A stretch of 64,000 bases of DNA from Priestia abyssalis. Its GTDB lineage: Bacteria; Bacillota; Bacilli; Bacillales; Bacillaceae_H. Where the stretch lies: the NCBI RefSeq assembly GCF_002019595.1, contig NZ_KV917369.1, positions 4,170,624-4,234,623 on the forward strand, in the 5' to 3' direction. A program made the position numbers and the translations under genes. Under the pieces are notes generated by a model, which did no database searches, was not told where the DNA came from, and saw only the letters and a program-made list of their open reading frames with translations. This document shows positions 27,469-36,923 of the stretch, one piece after another (position 1 is the stretch's first letter; the number at the start of each line of letters is the position of its first letter).

Positions 27469-27560
27469 AAAACTACTTGTTGTTAAAGTGGTTTTGTATA
27501 GTTTTAATAATTATTCCTTTCTAAATTTGCCTATTTTATTAGAAAGGTGACTTATTTAGA

Positions 27561-27917
27561 GTGAGCAAAACTGCACTTATTGCCGATGATTCTATGTTTA
27601 TGAGAGCTTGGTTAGGAAGAATATTAGTTCAAAATGGTTACCAGGTAATCGCGGACGCTGCTAATGGTAATGAAGCAGTCGAGAAATATCAACTATATTT
27701 CCCCGATGTTGTTTTATTGGACATCACCATGCCAGGTACAAATGGACTGATTGCATTACAAAAGATTAAAAAGATGAATCCATCCGCAATTGTTATTATG
27801 TGTTCTGCATTAGGACAAAAACATTTAATTATGGAAGCCTTAAGATACGGGGCTAAAGATTTTATTATTAAGCCTTATTTCGATAATTTAATCCCAGTCC
27901 TACAAAATCTAAAGTAA
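27561..27917 (+). CDS. Stand-alone CheY-like response regulator under c-di-GMP riboswitch
   Basis: A 118-residue receiver domain with no output domain. Asp9 and Asp10, phospho-acceptor Asp54 (LLDITMPG), Ser in IMCSALGQ and Lys in DFIIKPYF are all present, so it should be phosphorylatable. The start is GTG at 27561 after AGAAAGGTGA. It resembles YneI at 11591 (both contain CSA-GQ and KP-F/Y segments) and may be a paralogue. No kinase gene is adjacent; the only orphan sensor kinase in the window (39481) is also behind a GEMM riboswitch. Confidence 0.9.
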   Translation: MSKTALIADDSMFMRAWLGRILVQNGYQVIADAANGNEAVEKYQLYFPDVVLLDITMPGTNGLIALQKIKKMNPSAIVIMCSALGQKHLIMEALRYGAKDFIIKPYFDNLIPVLQNLK

Positions 27918-27921
27918 CACT

Positions 27922-27950
27922 TTGCATTCCTAATAAGGGATGCTTTTTTA
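27922..27950 (+). terminator. Terminator after CheY-like gene
   Basis: GCATTCC (27924-27930) pairs with GGGATGC (27937-27943) with one G-U, then TTTTTT. Confidence 0.8.
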
Positions 27951-28189
27951 ATAAACAAAGTTGTCTTTTAACAACCAATAATATTGAAAATTATTTTTCT
28001 TCGTTGTTTTTCATTTTTACACCATAACAGCTTTTGGGTTTTTCAAATTCTCTTACAAATAAAAACTGTTTATTAACAAGATTTCTTATAAAATTGGATA
28101 ACGCATTTCAATAAAAATTTTTTATACTAATATTTCGTGCAATATTTCAAAGCGAAGCTTATTACGATAAGACCGTGACCAAAATAAAG

Positions 28190-28222
28190 AAAACCCCTCA
28201 ACACCAATGGTGTCAAGGGGTT
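28190..28222 (-). terminator. glnA terminator
   Basis: AACCCCTTGACACC pairs with GGTGTTGAGGGGTT (minor mismatches), with a T-rich tail on the minus strand, 7 bases after the glnA stop. The 240 bases between here and 27950 are AT-rich and hold no gene I can support. Confidence 0.9.
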
Positions 28223-28228
28223 TGGCTA

Positions 28229-29563
28229 TTAATACATCGACATGTACTGCTCGCGCTCCCAAGGGTGAACTTGTGTGCGGAACATATCCCACTCGATTTC
28301 TTTCGCTTCTACAAAGTGTTCAAAAATGTGCTGACCTAATGCAGAGACAATGACTTCATTTGATTTTAAGTTGTCTAATGCCTCTGCTAAAGTTGCTGGT
28401 AAATCAACGATACCGGCTGCTTCGCGCTCTGGCTTTGTCATTACATAAATGTTGCGGTCAACTGGTTTTGGAGCCGCTAATTTATTTTTGACTCCGTCAA
28501 GACCTGCCGCTAATAATACAGCTAATGCTAAATATGGGTTAGCAGCCGGATCGACACTGCGCACTTCAACGCGTGTGCTCAATCCACGGGAAGCCGGGAT
28601 ACGGATTAACGGGCTGCGGTTACGTGCAGACCATGCTACATAACAAGGAGCCTCATAACCCGGTACTAAACGTTTATAAGAGTTTACTGTCGGGTTCGTT
28701 ACAGCTGTAAAGCTCGTCGCATGTTTTAAAATACCTGCGATAAAGTGTTTAGCTGTTTCACTTAACTCCAAATCGCCTTTTGTATCATAAAATGCATTTT
28801 CACCATTCTTGAATAAAGATAAGTTGCAGTGCATACCAGAACCGTTTACACCGAACAATGGTTTTGGCATGAATGTCGCATGCAAGCCGTGCTTACGAGC
28901 GATTGTTTTAACAACAAGCTTGAATGTTTGAATATCATCACAAGCTTTTAATGCATTCGCATACTTAAAGTCGATTTCGTGTTGCCCAGGTGCTACTTCG
29001 TGGTGGGACGCTTCGATTTCAAATCCCATTTCTTCAAGCTCTAATACGATATCACGACGGCAGTTTTCACCTAAGTCTGTCGGTGCCAAGTCGAAGTAAC
29101 CGCCTTTATCATTTAATTCCAATGTTGGCTCGCCTTTTTCATCCAGCTTGAACAAGAAGAACTCCGGCTCAGGCCCTAAGTTGAAGTCCGTGAACCCTAA
29201 CGCTTCCATCTCTTTTAACATGCGTTTTAAGTTGTTGCGCGGATCCCCTTCAAACGGTGTGCCATCCGCATTATAAATATCACAAATAAAGCGGGCTACT
29301 TTTCCTTTTTCAGAAGTCCAAGGGAAAATAACGAATGTATCAAGATCAGGGAACAAGTACATATCAGACTCTTCAATACGTACAAAACCTTCAATAGAAG
29401 AGCCGTCAAACATCATTTTGTTATCAAGCGCTTTTTCTAATTGACTCACTGGAATTTCTACGTTTTTAATTGTACCTAAAATGTCCGTAAATTGGAGACG
29501 AATGTATTTTACATTCTCCTCTTGAACGATTTTTACAATATCGTCTTTCGTGTACTTTGCCAT
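28229..29563 (-). CDS. glnA: Glutamine synthetase type I
   Basis: ATP-dependent ligation of ammonia to glutamate in the cytoplasm. The 444-residue length and lack of an adenylylation-type insertion fit the GSI-alpha enzymes of bacilli, which are feedback-inhibited instead. Motifs are FDGSSIEGF near residue 53, the metal-site EPEFFLF near 132, [13 protein letters not shown] near 187, [12 protein letters not shown], and the RIPASRG/Glu-flap region. It is the second gene of the glnRA operon, 70 bases after glnR; the inhibited enzyme also controls GlnR and TnrA. Confidence 0.98.
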   Translation of the reverse strand: MAKYTKDDIVKIVQEENVKYIRLQFTDILGTIKNVEIPVSQLEKALDNKMMFDGSSIEGFVRIEESDMYLFPDLDTFVIFPWTSEKGKVARFICDIYNADGTPFEGDPRNNLKRMLKEMEALGFTDFNLGPEPEFFLFKLDEKGEPTLELNDKGGYFDLAPTDLGENCRRDIVLELEEMGFEIEASHHEVAPGQHEIDFKYANALKACDDIQTFKLVVKTIARKHGLHATFMPKPLFGVNGSGMHCNLSLFKNGENAFYDTKGDLELSETAKHFIAGILKHATSFTAVTNPTVNSYKRLVPGYEAPCYVAWSARNRSPLIRIPASRGLSTRVEVRSVDPAANPYLALAVLLAAGLDGVKNKLAAPKPVDRNIYVMTKPEREAAGIVDLPATLAEALDNLKSNEVIVSALGQHIFEHFVEAKEIEWDMFRTQVHPWEREQYMSMY

Positions 29564-29633
29564 CGTTTTGTCCTCCCCTTAATCAACTCAAATATATTGA
29601 TTAGTATACTCCCATTTGAAGCATACATATATC

Positions 29634-30035
29634 CTAATGAAAAAATCTAGAGATATCTCCTTGATTTAAAGCGGCGCGGTTGAAGCGTCCTGCTTGCATC
29701 AATTCTGCACGAAGAAGTTTACGCAATTCTTCATCAGAAAGTTCTTTGTTATTTTCTTTTATAGGCTCATTCGGAAGAATATTACCTTCTTCTTCTTTAA
29801 CTTGGAATATTTTCCTGATCCCTGCCAAGTTTACGCCTTGTTCGATTAAATTTCTAATCTCTAATAGTTTATCTACATCATTGAAAGAAAACAAGCGCCG
29901 GTTGCTCTCTGTTCTTGCGGGAGCAATCAACTCATTTTCTTCGTAGTAGCGAATCTGACGAGCGGATAACTCCGTTAATTGCATGACAATACCGATTGGA
30001 AATAACGGCATATTACGTCTAATATTGTCACCCAT
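29634..30035 (-). CDS. glnR: Nitrogen repressor GlnR
   Basis: A 133-residue MerR-family repressor. The winged helix-turn-helix is within residues 14-80 ([25 protein letters not shown]), and the C-terminal tail that senses feedback-inhibited glutamine synthetase ends [14 protein letters not shown]. It represses glnRA under nitrogen excess. Two operators surround a SigA promoter just upstream, matching B. subtilis. Confidence 0.97.
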   Translation of the reverse strand: MGDNIRRNMPLFPIGIVMQLTELSARQIRYYEENELIAPARTESNRRLFSFNDVDKLLEIRNLIEQGVNLAGIRKIFQVKEEEGNILPNEPIKENNKELSDEELRKLLRAELMQAGRFNRAALNQGDISRFFH

Positions 30036-30065
30036 CTCTGTTCCTCCTTCGCTTAACTTATTTTC

Positions 30066-30094
30066 ATTTTATTCCATGTTAGGTTTTCTGTCAA
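30066..30094 (-). promoter_or_regulatory. glnRA promoter (SigA)
   Basis: On the minus strand TTGACA (30094-30089), 17-base spacer, TAAAAT (30071-30066). It is overlapped by GlnR box 1. Confidence 0.9.
30077..30093. promoter_or_regulatory. GlnR operator 1
   Basis: TGTTAGGTTTTCTGTCA fits TGTNA-N7-TNACA with one mismatch; it overlaps the -35 and spacer of the glnRA promoter. Confidence 0.8.
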
Positions 30095-30099
30095 TAAAA

Positions 30100-30116
30100 T
30101 GTTATGTTTTCTTACA
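30100..30116. promoter_or_regulatory. GlnR operator 2
   Basis: TGTTATGTTTTCTTACA is a perfect TGTNA-N7-TNACA site just upstream of the -35. The centres of the two boxes are 23 bases apart, about two helical turns. Confidence 0.9.
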
Positions 30117-30148
30117 TATTTTTCTATACATAGGAAATATGATTTTTT

Positions 30149-31417
30149 TTATAAGCCGACCAACCTGTTTTCGATTAAACGATCAATCGCTGAACAAATG
30201 GCGACTTTTACATGTGCGTATGTTAATCCTCCTTGAACATAAGCTACATACGGCGGGCGAATAGGCCCGTCGGCTGTCAGTTCAAGACTGGCTCCTTGAA
30301 TAAAAGTTCCTGCCGCCATAATGACATCATCTTCATATCCTGGCATATAGGCAGGGTATGCCGTCACATGTGAATTGACAGGAGAAGCATATTGAATCGC
30401 CTGGCAAAATGTGACCATTTTGTCACGATCATCAAACTGAACGGATTGAATTAAGTCTGTTCGCTTATCATTCCATTTCGGCTCCGTATTTAAGCCGATT
30501 CTCTCCAGCATGGCTGATGTAAAGACCGCACCCTTTAGAGCCTGGCCGACAACATGGGGAGCCAAGAAAAATCCCTGGTACATTTCTTGTAAACTGTAGA
30601 GAGTAGCCCCTGCTTCAGCTCCAATTCCAGGAGTCGTCATGCGATAGGAACAAGCGTCCACTAACTCTTTCTTCCCCGCTATATATCCACCGATTTTCGC
30701 TAAGCCGCCGCCCGGATTTTTAATAAGCGAGCCAGCCATCAAATCGGCTCCCACATGAGTAGGCTCCTTTATTTCCACAAACTCCCCGTAGCAGTTGTCT
30801 ACAAATACAATCACATCGTGTTTAATTGATTTAACGAATTGAATCATGTCTGCAATTTCTTCTACCGTATAGGAAGGGCGGACCCCATATCCCTTTGAAC
30901 GTTGAATCCCAATCATTTTTGTATGTTCATGAATGGCTTCTCTTACAGCCTCATAATCCACTCGTCCTTCGTTCGTTAAATCCACTGCACGGTAACTAAT
31001 ATTGAACTCACGAAGCGATCCTACACCCGATCCGCGAATCCCTACAATTTCTTCTAATGTGTCATATGGTTTCCCTGTAATATAAAGTAATTCATCACCC
31101 GGACGCAGCACGCCAAACAATGAAATTCCGATGGCATGTGTTCCTGAAATAATTTGGGGGCGAACAAGGCAGCTCTCTGCTCCAAATACATCAGCATACA
31201 CCTTCTCAAGAGTATCGCGCCCCGCATCATCATATCCGTATCCCGTGGAAGGATTAAAATGGGAATCGCTTACCTTGTTTTGCTGAAAACTTTTGAGCAC
31301 ACGAAATTGATTGGTTTCAATTACCTCGTCAATTTGATCATGTACGCCTTTAATTTGTATTTGTACTTCTTTCGCTACAGCTGCAATGGCTTCCCCGTTT
31401 TTTAACTGGTCAAACAT
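30149..31417 (-). CDS. ynbB: Methionine gamma-lyase/aluminium-resistance family PLP enzyme (YnbB)
   Basis: A 422-residue PLP-dependent enzyme of the fold-type I family that includes B. subtilis YnbB. Visible features are FNPSTGYGYDDAGRDTLEKVYADVFGAE, ISGTHAIGISLFGVLRPGD for phosphate binding, VDNCYGEFVE with the ring-binding Asp, and GSLIKNPGGGLA with the probable Schiff-base Lys. The substrate in bacilli is uncertain; annotations vary between cystathionine-lyase-like and aluminium resistance. It is 12 bases after hflX and upstream of glnR, as in B. subtilis. Confidence 0.9.
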   Translation of the reverse strand: MFDQLKNGEAIAAVAKEVQIQIKGVHDQIDEVIETNQFRVLKSFQQNKVSDSHFNPSTGYGYDDAGRDTLEKVYADVFGAESCLVRPQIISGTHAIGISLFGVLRPGDELLYITGKPYDTLEEIVGIRGSGVGSLREFNISYRAVDLTNEGRVDYEAVREAIHEHTKMIGIQRSKGYGVRPSYTVEEIADMIQFVKSIKHDVIVFVDNCYGEFVEIKEPTHVGADLMAGSLIKNPGGGLAKIGGYIAGKKELVDACSYRMTTPGIGAEAGATLYSLQEMYQGFFLAPHVVGQALKGAVFTSAMLERIGLNTEPKWNDKRTDLIQSVQFDDRDKMVTFCQAIQYASPVNSHVTAYPAYMPGYEDDVIMAAGTFIQGASLELTADGPIRPPYVAYVQGGLTYAHVKVAICSAIDRLIENRLVGL

Positions 31418-31429
31418 GTTCTATCTCCT

Positions 31430-32692
31430 TTAATTATCATACTCTCTTAGCTGCGAAAAAATGGGATGGTTCTCATCGACATGCCCTTGGCAAATATACA
31501 GATTTTTCTCTTCATTGAATTGAATAAAATCAATAATAGTCTCACCCTTTAAAGCGGCGAGCAATTTTCCCTCATCTGCTGGAACGAGTAAATCGTAACG
31601 TTTCATATTTTGTTTCATATAATGTTCAAGCGTCATTCCGAGTTTCTTTAAATCCATACTGTTTAACGCGCTCATGGAAATCGACTGGTTCGTTGTCGGC
31701 ACAAAGTCGGCATGTTGAATATCTTGTTTATTGTAAACCGTAAGCATTGGAGTCGACGACACTTCCAATTCATCCAAAAGCTTGTGAACCGTTTTTTCGT
31801 GATTGAAGTAATCTTGATTCCCTGAATCAACGACGTGTAAAATAAAATCCGCTTCTCTTACTTCTTCTAAAGTCGAGCGGAATGCCGCGACAAGAGTGGT
31901 CGGCAAATCTTGAATAAAACCGACCGTGTCTGTCAGCAATACGTGATAGCCGCATGGCAGCACATATTTTCTCGTCGTCGGATCAAGAGTGGCAAACAGC
32001 TGATCTTCCTCATAGATTCCGGCAGCCGTCAAGCGATTAAACAACGTCGATTTTCCTGCATTCGTATATCCCACAATCGCCACCTGGAACGTGTAATTTC
32101 GCTTTCGGCGCTCACGATAGCGCTCACGGTGCTGCACAATGGTTTTTAACTGATTTTTGATTTCATCCACACGGCGGCGGATATGGCGGCGGTCGCTTTC
32201 CAGCTTCGTTTCACCCGGCCCTCTCGTTCCAATTCCTGCTCCAAGACGTGAAAGCGCTGTTCCTTGGCCAACTAATCGCGGCAACAAATACTCCAGCTGA
32301 GCCAGCTCTACTTGAAGTTTCCCTTCTCTTGTTTGGGCACGCTGTGCAAAAATGTCCAGTATGAGCTGGGTGCGATCGATGATGCGCGCCTCCAATTTCT
32401 CCGATAGATTTCGAATCTGACTCGGTGATAGCTCATCATTAAAAATAATGAGGTCAGGTTCAAGTTCTTCTTCCAATTGAATAAGCTCTTCTACCTTTCC
32501 TTTTCCGATATATGTAGAAGGATGAACCCTGTCACGCTTTTGCGACGTCCTGACAAGCACTTCTGCCTGGGCCGTTTCGGTTAAAGACGCTAGTTCATCC
32601 ATTGAATATTCAAAACGCAGATCGTCAAGCTGATTCAATTGACACCCTACTAAAATGGCTGTTTCTTTTTCTTTTTTCAGTTCAATGACCAA
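31430..32692 (-). CDS. hflX: Ribosome-associated GTPase HflX
   Basis: A 420-residue GTPase (YnbA in B. subtilis). The N-terminal HflX domain (residues 1-195) ends in a coiled region before the G domain. The P-loop is [12 protein letters not shown], the switch region LDPTTRKY, G3 [10 protein letters not shown] and G4 NKQD. HflX splits stalled ribosomes under heat or antibiotic stress; some homologues give macrolide or lincosamide resistance. The GTG/ATG start has AAGGAAGG upstream. It forms a pair with ynbB. Confidence 0.95.
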   Translation of the reverse strand: MVIELKKEKETAILVGCQLNQLDDLRFEYSMDELASLTETAQAEVLVRTSQKRDRVHPSTYIGKGKVEELIQLEEELEPDLIIFNDELSPSQIRNLSEKLEARIIDRTQLILDIFAQRAQTREGKLQVELAQLEYLLPRLVGQGTALSRLGAGIGTRGPGETKLESDRRHIRRRVDEIKNQLKTIVQHRERYRERRKRNYTFQVAIVGYTNAGKSTLFNRLTAAGIYEEDQLFATLDPTTRKYVLPCGYHVLLTDTVGFIQDLPTTLVAAFRSTLEEVREADFILHVVDSGNQDYFNHEKTVHKLLDELEVSSTPMLTVYNKQDIQHADFVPTTNQSISMSALNSMDLKKLGMTLEHYMKQNMKRYDLLVPADEGKLLAALKGETIIDFIQFNEEKNLYICQGHVDENHPIFSQLREYDN

Positions 32693-32878
32693 ATAAAATT
32701 CCTTCCTTTACTATTAAGAGTGGCAAACTATCCCTATCATACCAAAAAGAAAATGAATTCTCCAGAAACGTTTAGTGTTGCGGGCTTTTTTCCTGAAAAA
32801 AAAGATTGAAATTCATGCATAATCTCTTTAAAATTTGAAATGGTTTACATATATTATTCGACATAAGGGGTATGAGCC

Positions 32879-33502
32879 ATGACTTGGGACGTTTTGAGCA
32901 TCATTGGAACGATTGCTTTTGCTGTCAGCGGAGCCATTATTGCGATGGAAGAGGAATATGACATTTTAGGTGTATATATATTGGGTATTGTCACTGCATT
33001 CGGAGGAGGAGCCATTCGTAACTTATTACTTGGAGTACCAATGTCTGCTCTTTGGGAACAGGGAATGTTATTTCAGATTGCCCTTTTATCGATGACAGCC
33101 GTCTTTTTATTTCCACATAATTTATTGAAGCATTGGAACAAATGGGGGAATTTTTTCGACGCCATCGGATTGGCCGCTTTTGCTATTCAAGGCGCATTGT
33201 TCGCTGCTAAAATGGGCCATCCGTTAAGTGCATCTATTGTTGCAGCTGTTCTGACAGGAAGCGGCGGCGGGATCATCCGCGATTTGCTGGCAGGGCGAAA
33301 ACCAACCGTGTTAAAAGAAGAGATTTATGCTGTATGGGCCATTATTGCAGGAGGTGCAGTAGGACTAGGAATTGCAAAATCCCCGTTTGAACTGTATTCT
33401 CTCTGCGTCATCATTGTGGTGCTGCGCATGTGCTCGTATATGTATAGTTGGAGTCTGCCAATTAAATCACTCGGTGTTAATAAAAGAAATACTTCTCTAT
33501 AA
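32879..33502 (+). CDS. TRIC-family cation channel (UPF0126)
   Basis: A 207-residue protein with seven helices built from an internal repeat of three. The paired glycine motifs FGGGAIRNLLLG (near residue 41) and GSGGGIIRDLLAG (near 127) are the TRIC channel hallmark, each with a basic residue. Bacterial TRIC homologues conduct monovalent cations, K+ preferentially; the physiological role here is unknown. It starts with ATG at 32879 after AAGGGGTATGAGCC. It diverges from hflX. Confidence 0.92.
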   Translation: MTWDVLSIIGTIAFAVSGAIIAMEEEYDILGVYILGIVTAFGGGAIRNLLLGVPMSALWEQGMLFQIALLSMTAVFLFPHNLLKHWNKWGNFFDAIGLAAFAIQGALFAAKMGHPLSASIVAAVLTGSGGGIIRDLLAGRKPTVLKEEIYAVWAIIAGGAVGLGIAKSPFELYSLCVIIVVLRMCSYMYSWSLPIKSLGVNKRNTSL

Positions 33503-33507
33503 AGAAA

Positions 33508-33685
33508 AGCGCAAGCACCTCGTTCAAAGAAGGCCGACTAAGAACGCCGCGTCCTGCGGCAACGTCAGCATGATCCACATCCTGTGGACCCAAGGAAATA
33601 GGGATTGACCCCGTATACGCTTTTTGCCTTATGCGGGCAATCATCTTTTCCCGTGCTAAGCTAGGTGCTGGAGCTAGACACCAGT
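33508..33685. repeat. Bacillus-type dispersed repeat (AAGCGCAAGC...GGAGCTAGACA)
   Basis: The element starts AAAGCGCAAGCACCT and ends AGGTGCTGGAGCTAGACACC, so its ends pair (CACCT with AGGTG). Internal short palindromes include CGTCCTGCGG and CACATCCTGTGG. From memory, elements with these ends are scattered through many Bacillus genomes. A related fragment (AAAAGCGCAAG) occurs at about 52001-52040. Confidence 0.65.
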
Positions 33686-33696
33686 ACTTTCTATAA

Positions 33697-33752
33697 AAAA
33701 GCAGGGACATGTCGGATGGAGGTTTCCCATTCGACATGTCCCTGCTTTTTAA
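33697..33752 (-). terminator. spoVK terminator
   Basis: AAAAGCAGGGACATGTCG pairs perfectly with CGACATGTCCCTGCTTTT; on the minus strand TTTTTT follows the stem. The lower arm overlaps the spoVK 3' end. Confidence 0.9.
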
Positions 33753-34717
33753 TTCGTTTTCCCCGACGATTCGCCTAAGATTAAATCAATGCTTTTAATG
33801 ATAAGCAAATCTTCTCTCCTGTACGATTCGTTCATGAGTAAACGCATCGCCTGAGTCCGAATACCCTTCTCGATAATGTTTCGGATATATCGCCCGTTGC
33901 TGAATGTAAACGGCATTTGGTTTTTAATCGTTGTAAGATGATCACGTAGTTTCCACTCCGCTTCTTTTGACAAAGTGTACTCTCTCTCTTTTAGCATAAG
34001 CTCTGAAATTTCCATCAGCTGATTGACCGTATAATCGGGGAAATCAATAACAAGGGGAAACCGTGACTGCAAACCGGGATTCAAGGATAAAAATTGGTCC
34101 ATTTCCCTTGAGTAACCAGCTAATATTAAAACAAATTCATTCCCTTTATCCTCCATATGCTTGACGAGTGTATCAATCGCTTCTTTGCCGAAATCCTTTT
34201 CCCCGCCTCTTGCCAGCGAATAGGCTTCGTCGATAAATAAAATGCCTCCTAATGCCTTTTTAATAAGGTCTCTCGTTTTTTGGGCGGTATGGCCAATGTA
34301 TTCGCCCACCAGGTCTGCACGCTCGGCTTCAATTAAATGGCCTTTTGAGAGGACATTCATGTTAAAAAACAGTTTGCCTAGCAACCTTGCGACCGTTGTT
34401 TTTCCAGTCCCCGGATTTCCTTTGAACATCATATGCAACACTTGCTTTCCTGTTTTCAACCCTTCCTCTTCACGCTTTTTATTCACATACAGCCAGGCAT
34501 AAATTTCCCGTATCGTCTTCTTCATTTCTTCTAGTCCAACGAGTGTACTCAACTCTTTTTCAATTTCCTTGAGGGCTTCATGCTGTACGGACTCTTCCTT
34601 TTTTATTGAAGATGAAACGATGGTCGTCGATATCTTTTTTTCCTTTTTACTTTCATTATTGAGGACGATATTGATTTGCCCGTTATTTTTTAACCTAATA
34701 GGCCGTTCCAAAAGCAT
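33749..34717 (-). CDS. spoVK: Stage V sporulation protein K, AAA+ ATPase
   Basis: A 322-residue CbbX-like AAA+ ATPase needed for spore maturation. A basic N-terminal extension (1-60) precedes the ATPase. Walker A is GNPGTGKTT, Walker B ILFIDEAYSLA, and sensor/arginine-finger segments are LNPGLQSRFPLVIDFPDY. It is the first gene after hfq in this orientation, with GAGGTG before the ATG. Its molecular target is unknown. A mother-cell sigma promoter is expected; I did not find a clear one. Confidence 0.93.
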   Translation of the reverse strand: MLLERPIRLKNNGQINIVLNNESKKEKKISTTIVSSSIKKEESVQHEALKEIEKELSTLVGLEEMKKTIREIYAWLYVNKKREEEGLKTGKQVLHMMFKGNPGTGKTTVARLLGKLFFNMNVLSKGHLIEAERADLVGEYIGHTAQKTRDLIKKALGGILFIDEAYSLARGGEKDFGKEAIDTLVKHMEDKGNEFVLILAGYSREMDQFLSLNPGLQSRFPLVIDFPDYTVNQLMEISELMLKEREYTLSKEAEWKLRDHLTTIKNQMPFTFSNGRYIRNIIEKGIRTQAMRLLMNESYRREDLLIIKSIDLILGESSGKTN

Positions 34718-34887
34718 TCACCTCTCATTCTTCCACTATCCTTTTGTGCGTCAGGTGAAAGTGGCTGCGGATGACTAGTCAATCTATTGAACTCTTCTAC
34801 ATCAACGGGGGAATTTAACCATAGGTTATCTTTACATTGTATGATAAAGGGATTCGCGGATATGTATAAGAATGTTCCAGGACACAA

Positions 34888-34922
34888 AAAAGGATCCCGC
34901 GCATTGGACAGGACCCTTTTTA
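34888..34922 (-). terminator. hfq terminator
   Basis: AAAAAGGGTCC pairs with GGATCCTTTTT (one G-U) and is followed by a T run on the minus strand, 10 bases after the hfq stop codon. Confidence 0.85.
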
Positions 34923-34931
34923 TACCGCTTT

Positions 34932-35156
34932 CTATTCTAATTCGACCGTAATATTTTTCGTCGGCACGAATGTAGAAATTGCATGTTTATAAATTAACTG
35001 CTGTTTGCCTTCAGATTCTAACAGCACTGTGAAATTGTCAAATCCTTTAATTAATCCTCTTAACTGAAAACCGTTAAGTAAGAATACTGTTGCATAGACA
35101 TTATCCTTACGACATTGATTTAAAAATTGGTCTTGAATGTTAATAGATTGTTTCAT
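34932..35156 (-). CDS. hfq: RNA chaperone Hfq
   Basis: A 74-residue Sm-like protein that forms hexamers and binds A/U-rich RNA. Sm1 ([24 protein letters not shown]) and Sm2 ([12 protein letters not shown]) are complete. In bacilli it is less central to small-RNA control than in enterobacteria. It lies 32 bases after miaA in the conserved miaA-hfq pair, with GAGGCCGACC before the ATG. Confidence 0.98.
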   Translation of the reverse strand: MKQSINIQDQFLNQCRKDNVYATVFLLNGFQLRGLIKGFDNFTVLLESEGKQQLIYKHAISTFVPTKNITVELE

Positions 35157-35188
35157 CGGTCGGCCTCCTCTTTTTCTCTATCGTCATA

Positions 35189-36139
35189 CTAATTCGCTTC
35201 TAGACGAATCTTTCCTGCAATGTATGTAAAAATTTCATGGAACTTTCCATCTGATAAACCATCGCTTACATCAAACCATTGGACAGGCATTTTATTGCGA
35301 AACCACGTCAGTTGCCGCTTCGCATAACGCCTGGAATTTTGCTTTAATTGTTCGATTGCTTCATCCAATGTTAAACGATTTTCTAAATATTGATAGAGCT
35401 CTTTATACCCAATCGCTTGAATTGACTGGGTGTCGCGAATCCCCTCTTCGTATAATCCTTTTACTTCCTCCAACAATCCTTGTTTCATCATAATATCAAC
35501 ACGTTCGTTGATACGGGCATACAATTGCCCGCGCTCCATCATTAACCCTACCAACGCCACATCATATAAAAGGGTTTGCTGTTGCGAGGCGATATGCTCA
35601 CTAAATGGCTTGCCGGTTGTTTTATATACTTCAAGCGCTCTAACGACACGGCGTTTATTGTTAATATGTATTTTTTCGGCACTGACAGGATCAATTCGCC
35701 TCAATTGCTCATAGAGGACATCCATCCCCTTTTCTTCCGCCTCATGTTCTAACCGCTCACGGATGAGAGATTCGCTTTCTCGATCAGCAAATTCGTAATC
35801 ATAGATAACAGACTGAATGTACAGGCCTGTTCCACCTACAATCATTGGCAAGCGTCCCCTAGCTGCAATTTCTTCTATTTTTTCGCGGACAAGCTGTTGA
35901 AAATCAGCTGTCGAAAATGATTCATCGGGATTTTTAATATCAATTAAATGATGTGGCACACCCTCCATTTCTTCTTGCGTAATTTTGGCTGTACCAATAT
36001 TCATTCCCCGATAAATTTGCATGGAATCACCGGAAATAATTTCTGCATTCAATACCTTCGCCAGCTCAATGCTTAATTTTGTTTTCCCAACAGCCGTTGG
36101 ACCAATCAACACCACCAGCTTTTGTTTCTCTCCCAACAT
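35189..36139 (-). CDS. miaA: tRNA dimethylallyltransferase
   Basis: Adds the dimethylallyl group to A37 of tRNAs reading UNN codons, the substrate for MiaB (also in this window). It has 316 residues, the usual size. The P-loop GPTAVGKTKLS is at residues 13-23, followed by ISGDSMQIYRGMNIGTAK, GGTGLYIQSV and the C-terminal AIGYKELYQYL and RRYAKRQLTWFR. Its ATG at 36139 has no strong ribosome site. A small frame with a strong site overlaps the start and may couple translation. Confidence 0.96.
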   Translation of the reverse strand: MLGEKQKLVVLIGPTAVGKTKLSIELAKVLNAEIISGDSMQIYRGMNIGTAKITQEEMEGVPHHLIDIKNPDESFSTADFQQLVREKIEEIAARGRLPMIVGGTGLYIQSVIYDYEFADRESESLIRERLEHEAEEKGMDVLYEQLRRIDPVSAEKIHINNKRRVVRALEVYKTTGKPFSEHIASQQQTLLYDVALVGLMMERGQLYARINERVDIMMKQGLLEEVKGLYEEGIRDTQSIQAIGYKELYQYLENRLTLDEAIEQLKQNSRRYAKRQLTWFRNKMPVQWFDVSDGLSDGKFHEIFTYIAGKIRLEAN

Positions 36140-36234
36140 GCAACACTACTTTCTTTTTTTGTTTCCATCATCTCATCATGCCCATTTTTTAATAAGCTAT
36201 TCAACCTGTTCATCAAAAAATTGTAATGGTGCAT
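36106..36234 (-). CDS. Possible short leader ORF overlapping miaA
   Basis: A 42-codon frame starting at ATG 36234 behind a strong GGAGGAGG site (AATGGAGGAGGCGTT) and ending 34 bases inside miaA. The peptide (MHHYNFLMNRLNSLL...) matches nothing I know and has several His, Trp and Cys residues. Because miaA has only a weak ribosome site, reading this frame could feed ribosomes into miaA. The frame is +1 relative to miaA. Confidence 0.35.
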   Translation of the reverse strand: MHHYNFLMNRLNSLLKNGHDEMMETKKESSVACWERNKSWWC

Positions 36235-36920
36235 AACGCCTCCTCCATTAAGAGAATGGATAGCCCCTTTATTCGGTCTTATACTTATTTGACGTATGCC
36301 TATGAACAGATGAGAATCATCATACCTTTTCTATTATCACATATTTTCATTTATCCCGCATTAACAGGCAGTAAGCCCCCCATTGATAGAAAAAGAAAAT
36401 AACGTACATACAGACTGCAGCCGATGAAAAGGGCTTTTTATCGGTTGCAGTTGCCTCCGCTTAATTACAACCGCTTCTCATTTTCACCCATGTACATGTG
36501 AACCGTTATTCCTACCCTGCTAACTTCTTCTTAACTTTCTCAAATGGACAATTATCAAAATATTTTTTTTCATTAATATTACTTCTGTAATATAATTCTT
36601 CTTACTCGTTTAAACTTCTTTCGAAATAAAAAATGGTTATCTGCAAAGTCTGACATCTAATAATTTAATTATGTTAAAGAAAAATTCTTATATCAATATT
36701 TTGTACGACTTTTTGAAATTATTTTACTTTTATTTTCTATGTTCCCATAAAAAAATCCACGTGATATTATCGTTGAGGTTTTGGAATATCTAGAAATAAT
36801 TTACATAAAGATTCTTCCATCCATGGAGATTTTTTGTCCATCAATGGATAAAACTCTCCAGCTGACATCATCATGTCTCCAAAACCTTTATTTATAAAAA
36901 TCGACTACCTGATGAGGTGA
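36235..36920. other. AT-rich intergenic region with hairpins, start of accessory block
   Basis: About 690 bases without a supported gene. ACTGCAGCCGAT (36413 onward) pairs with ATCGGTTGCAGT, forming one strong hairpin with an A/T-rich loop. Near 36820, TCCATGGA and the later TCCATCAATGGA make smaller ones. Base composition is much more AT-rich than in miaA or mutL, fitting inserted DNA. Confidence 0.5.
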
Positions 36921-36923
36921 ATG

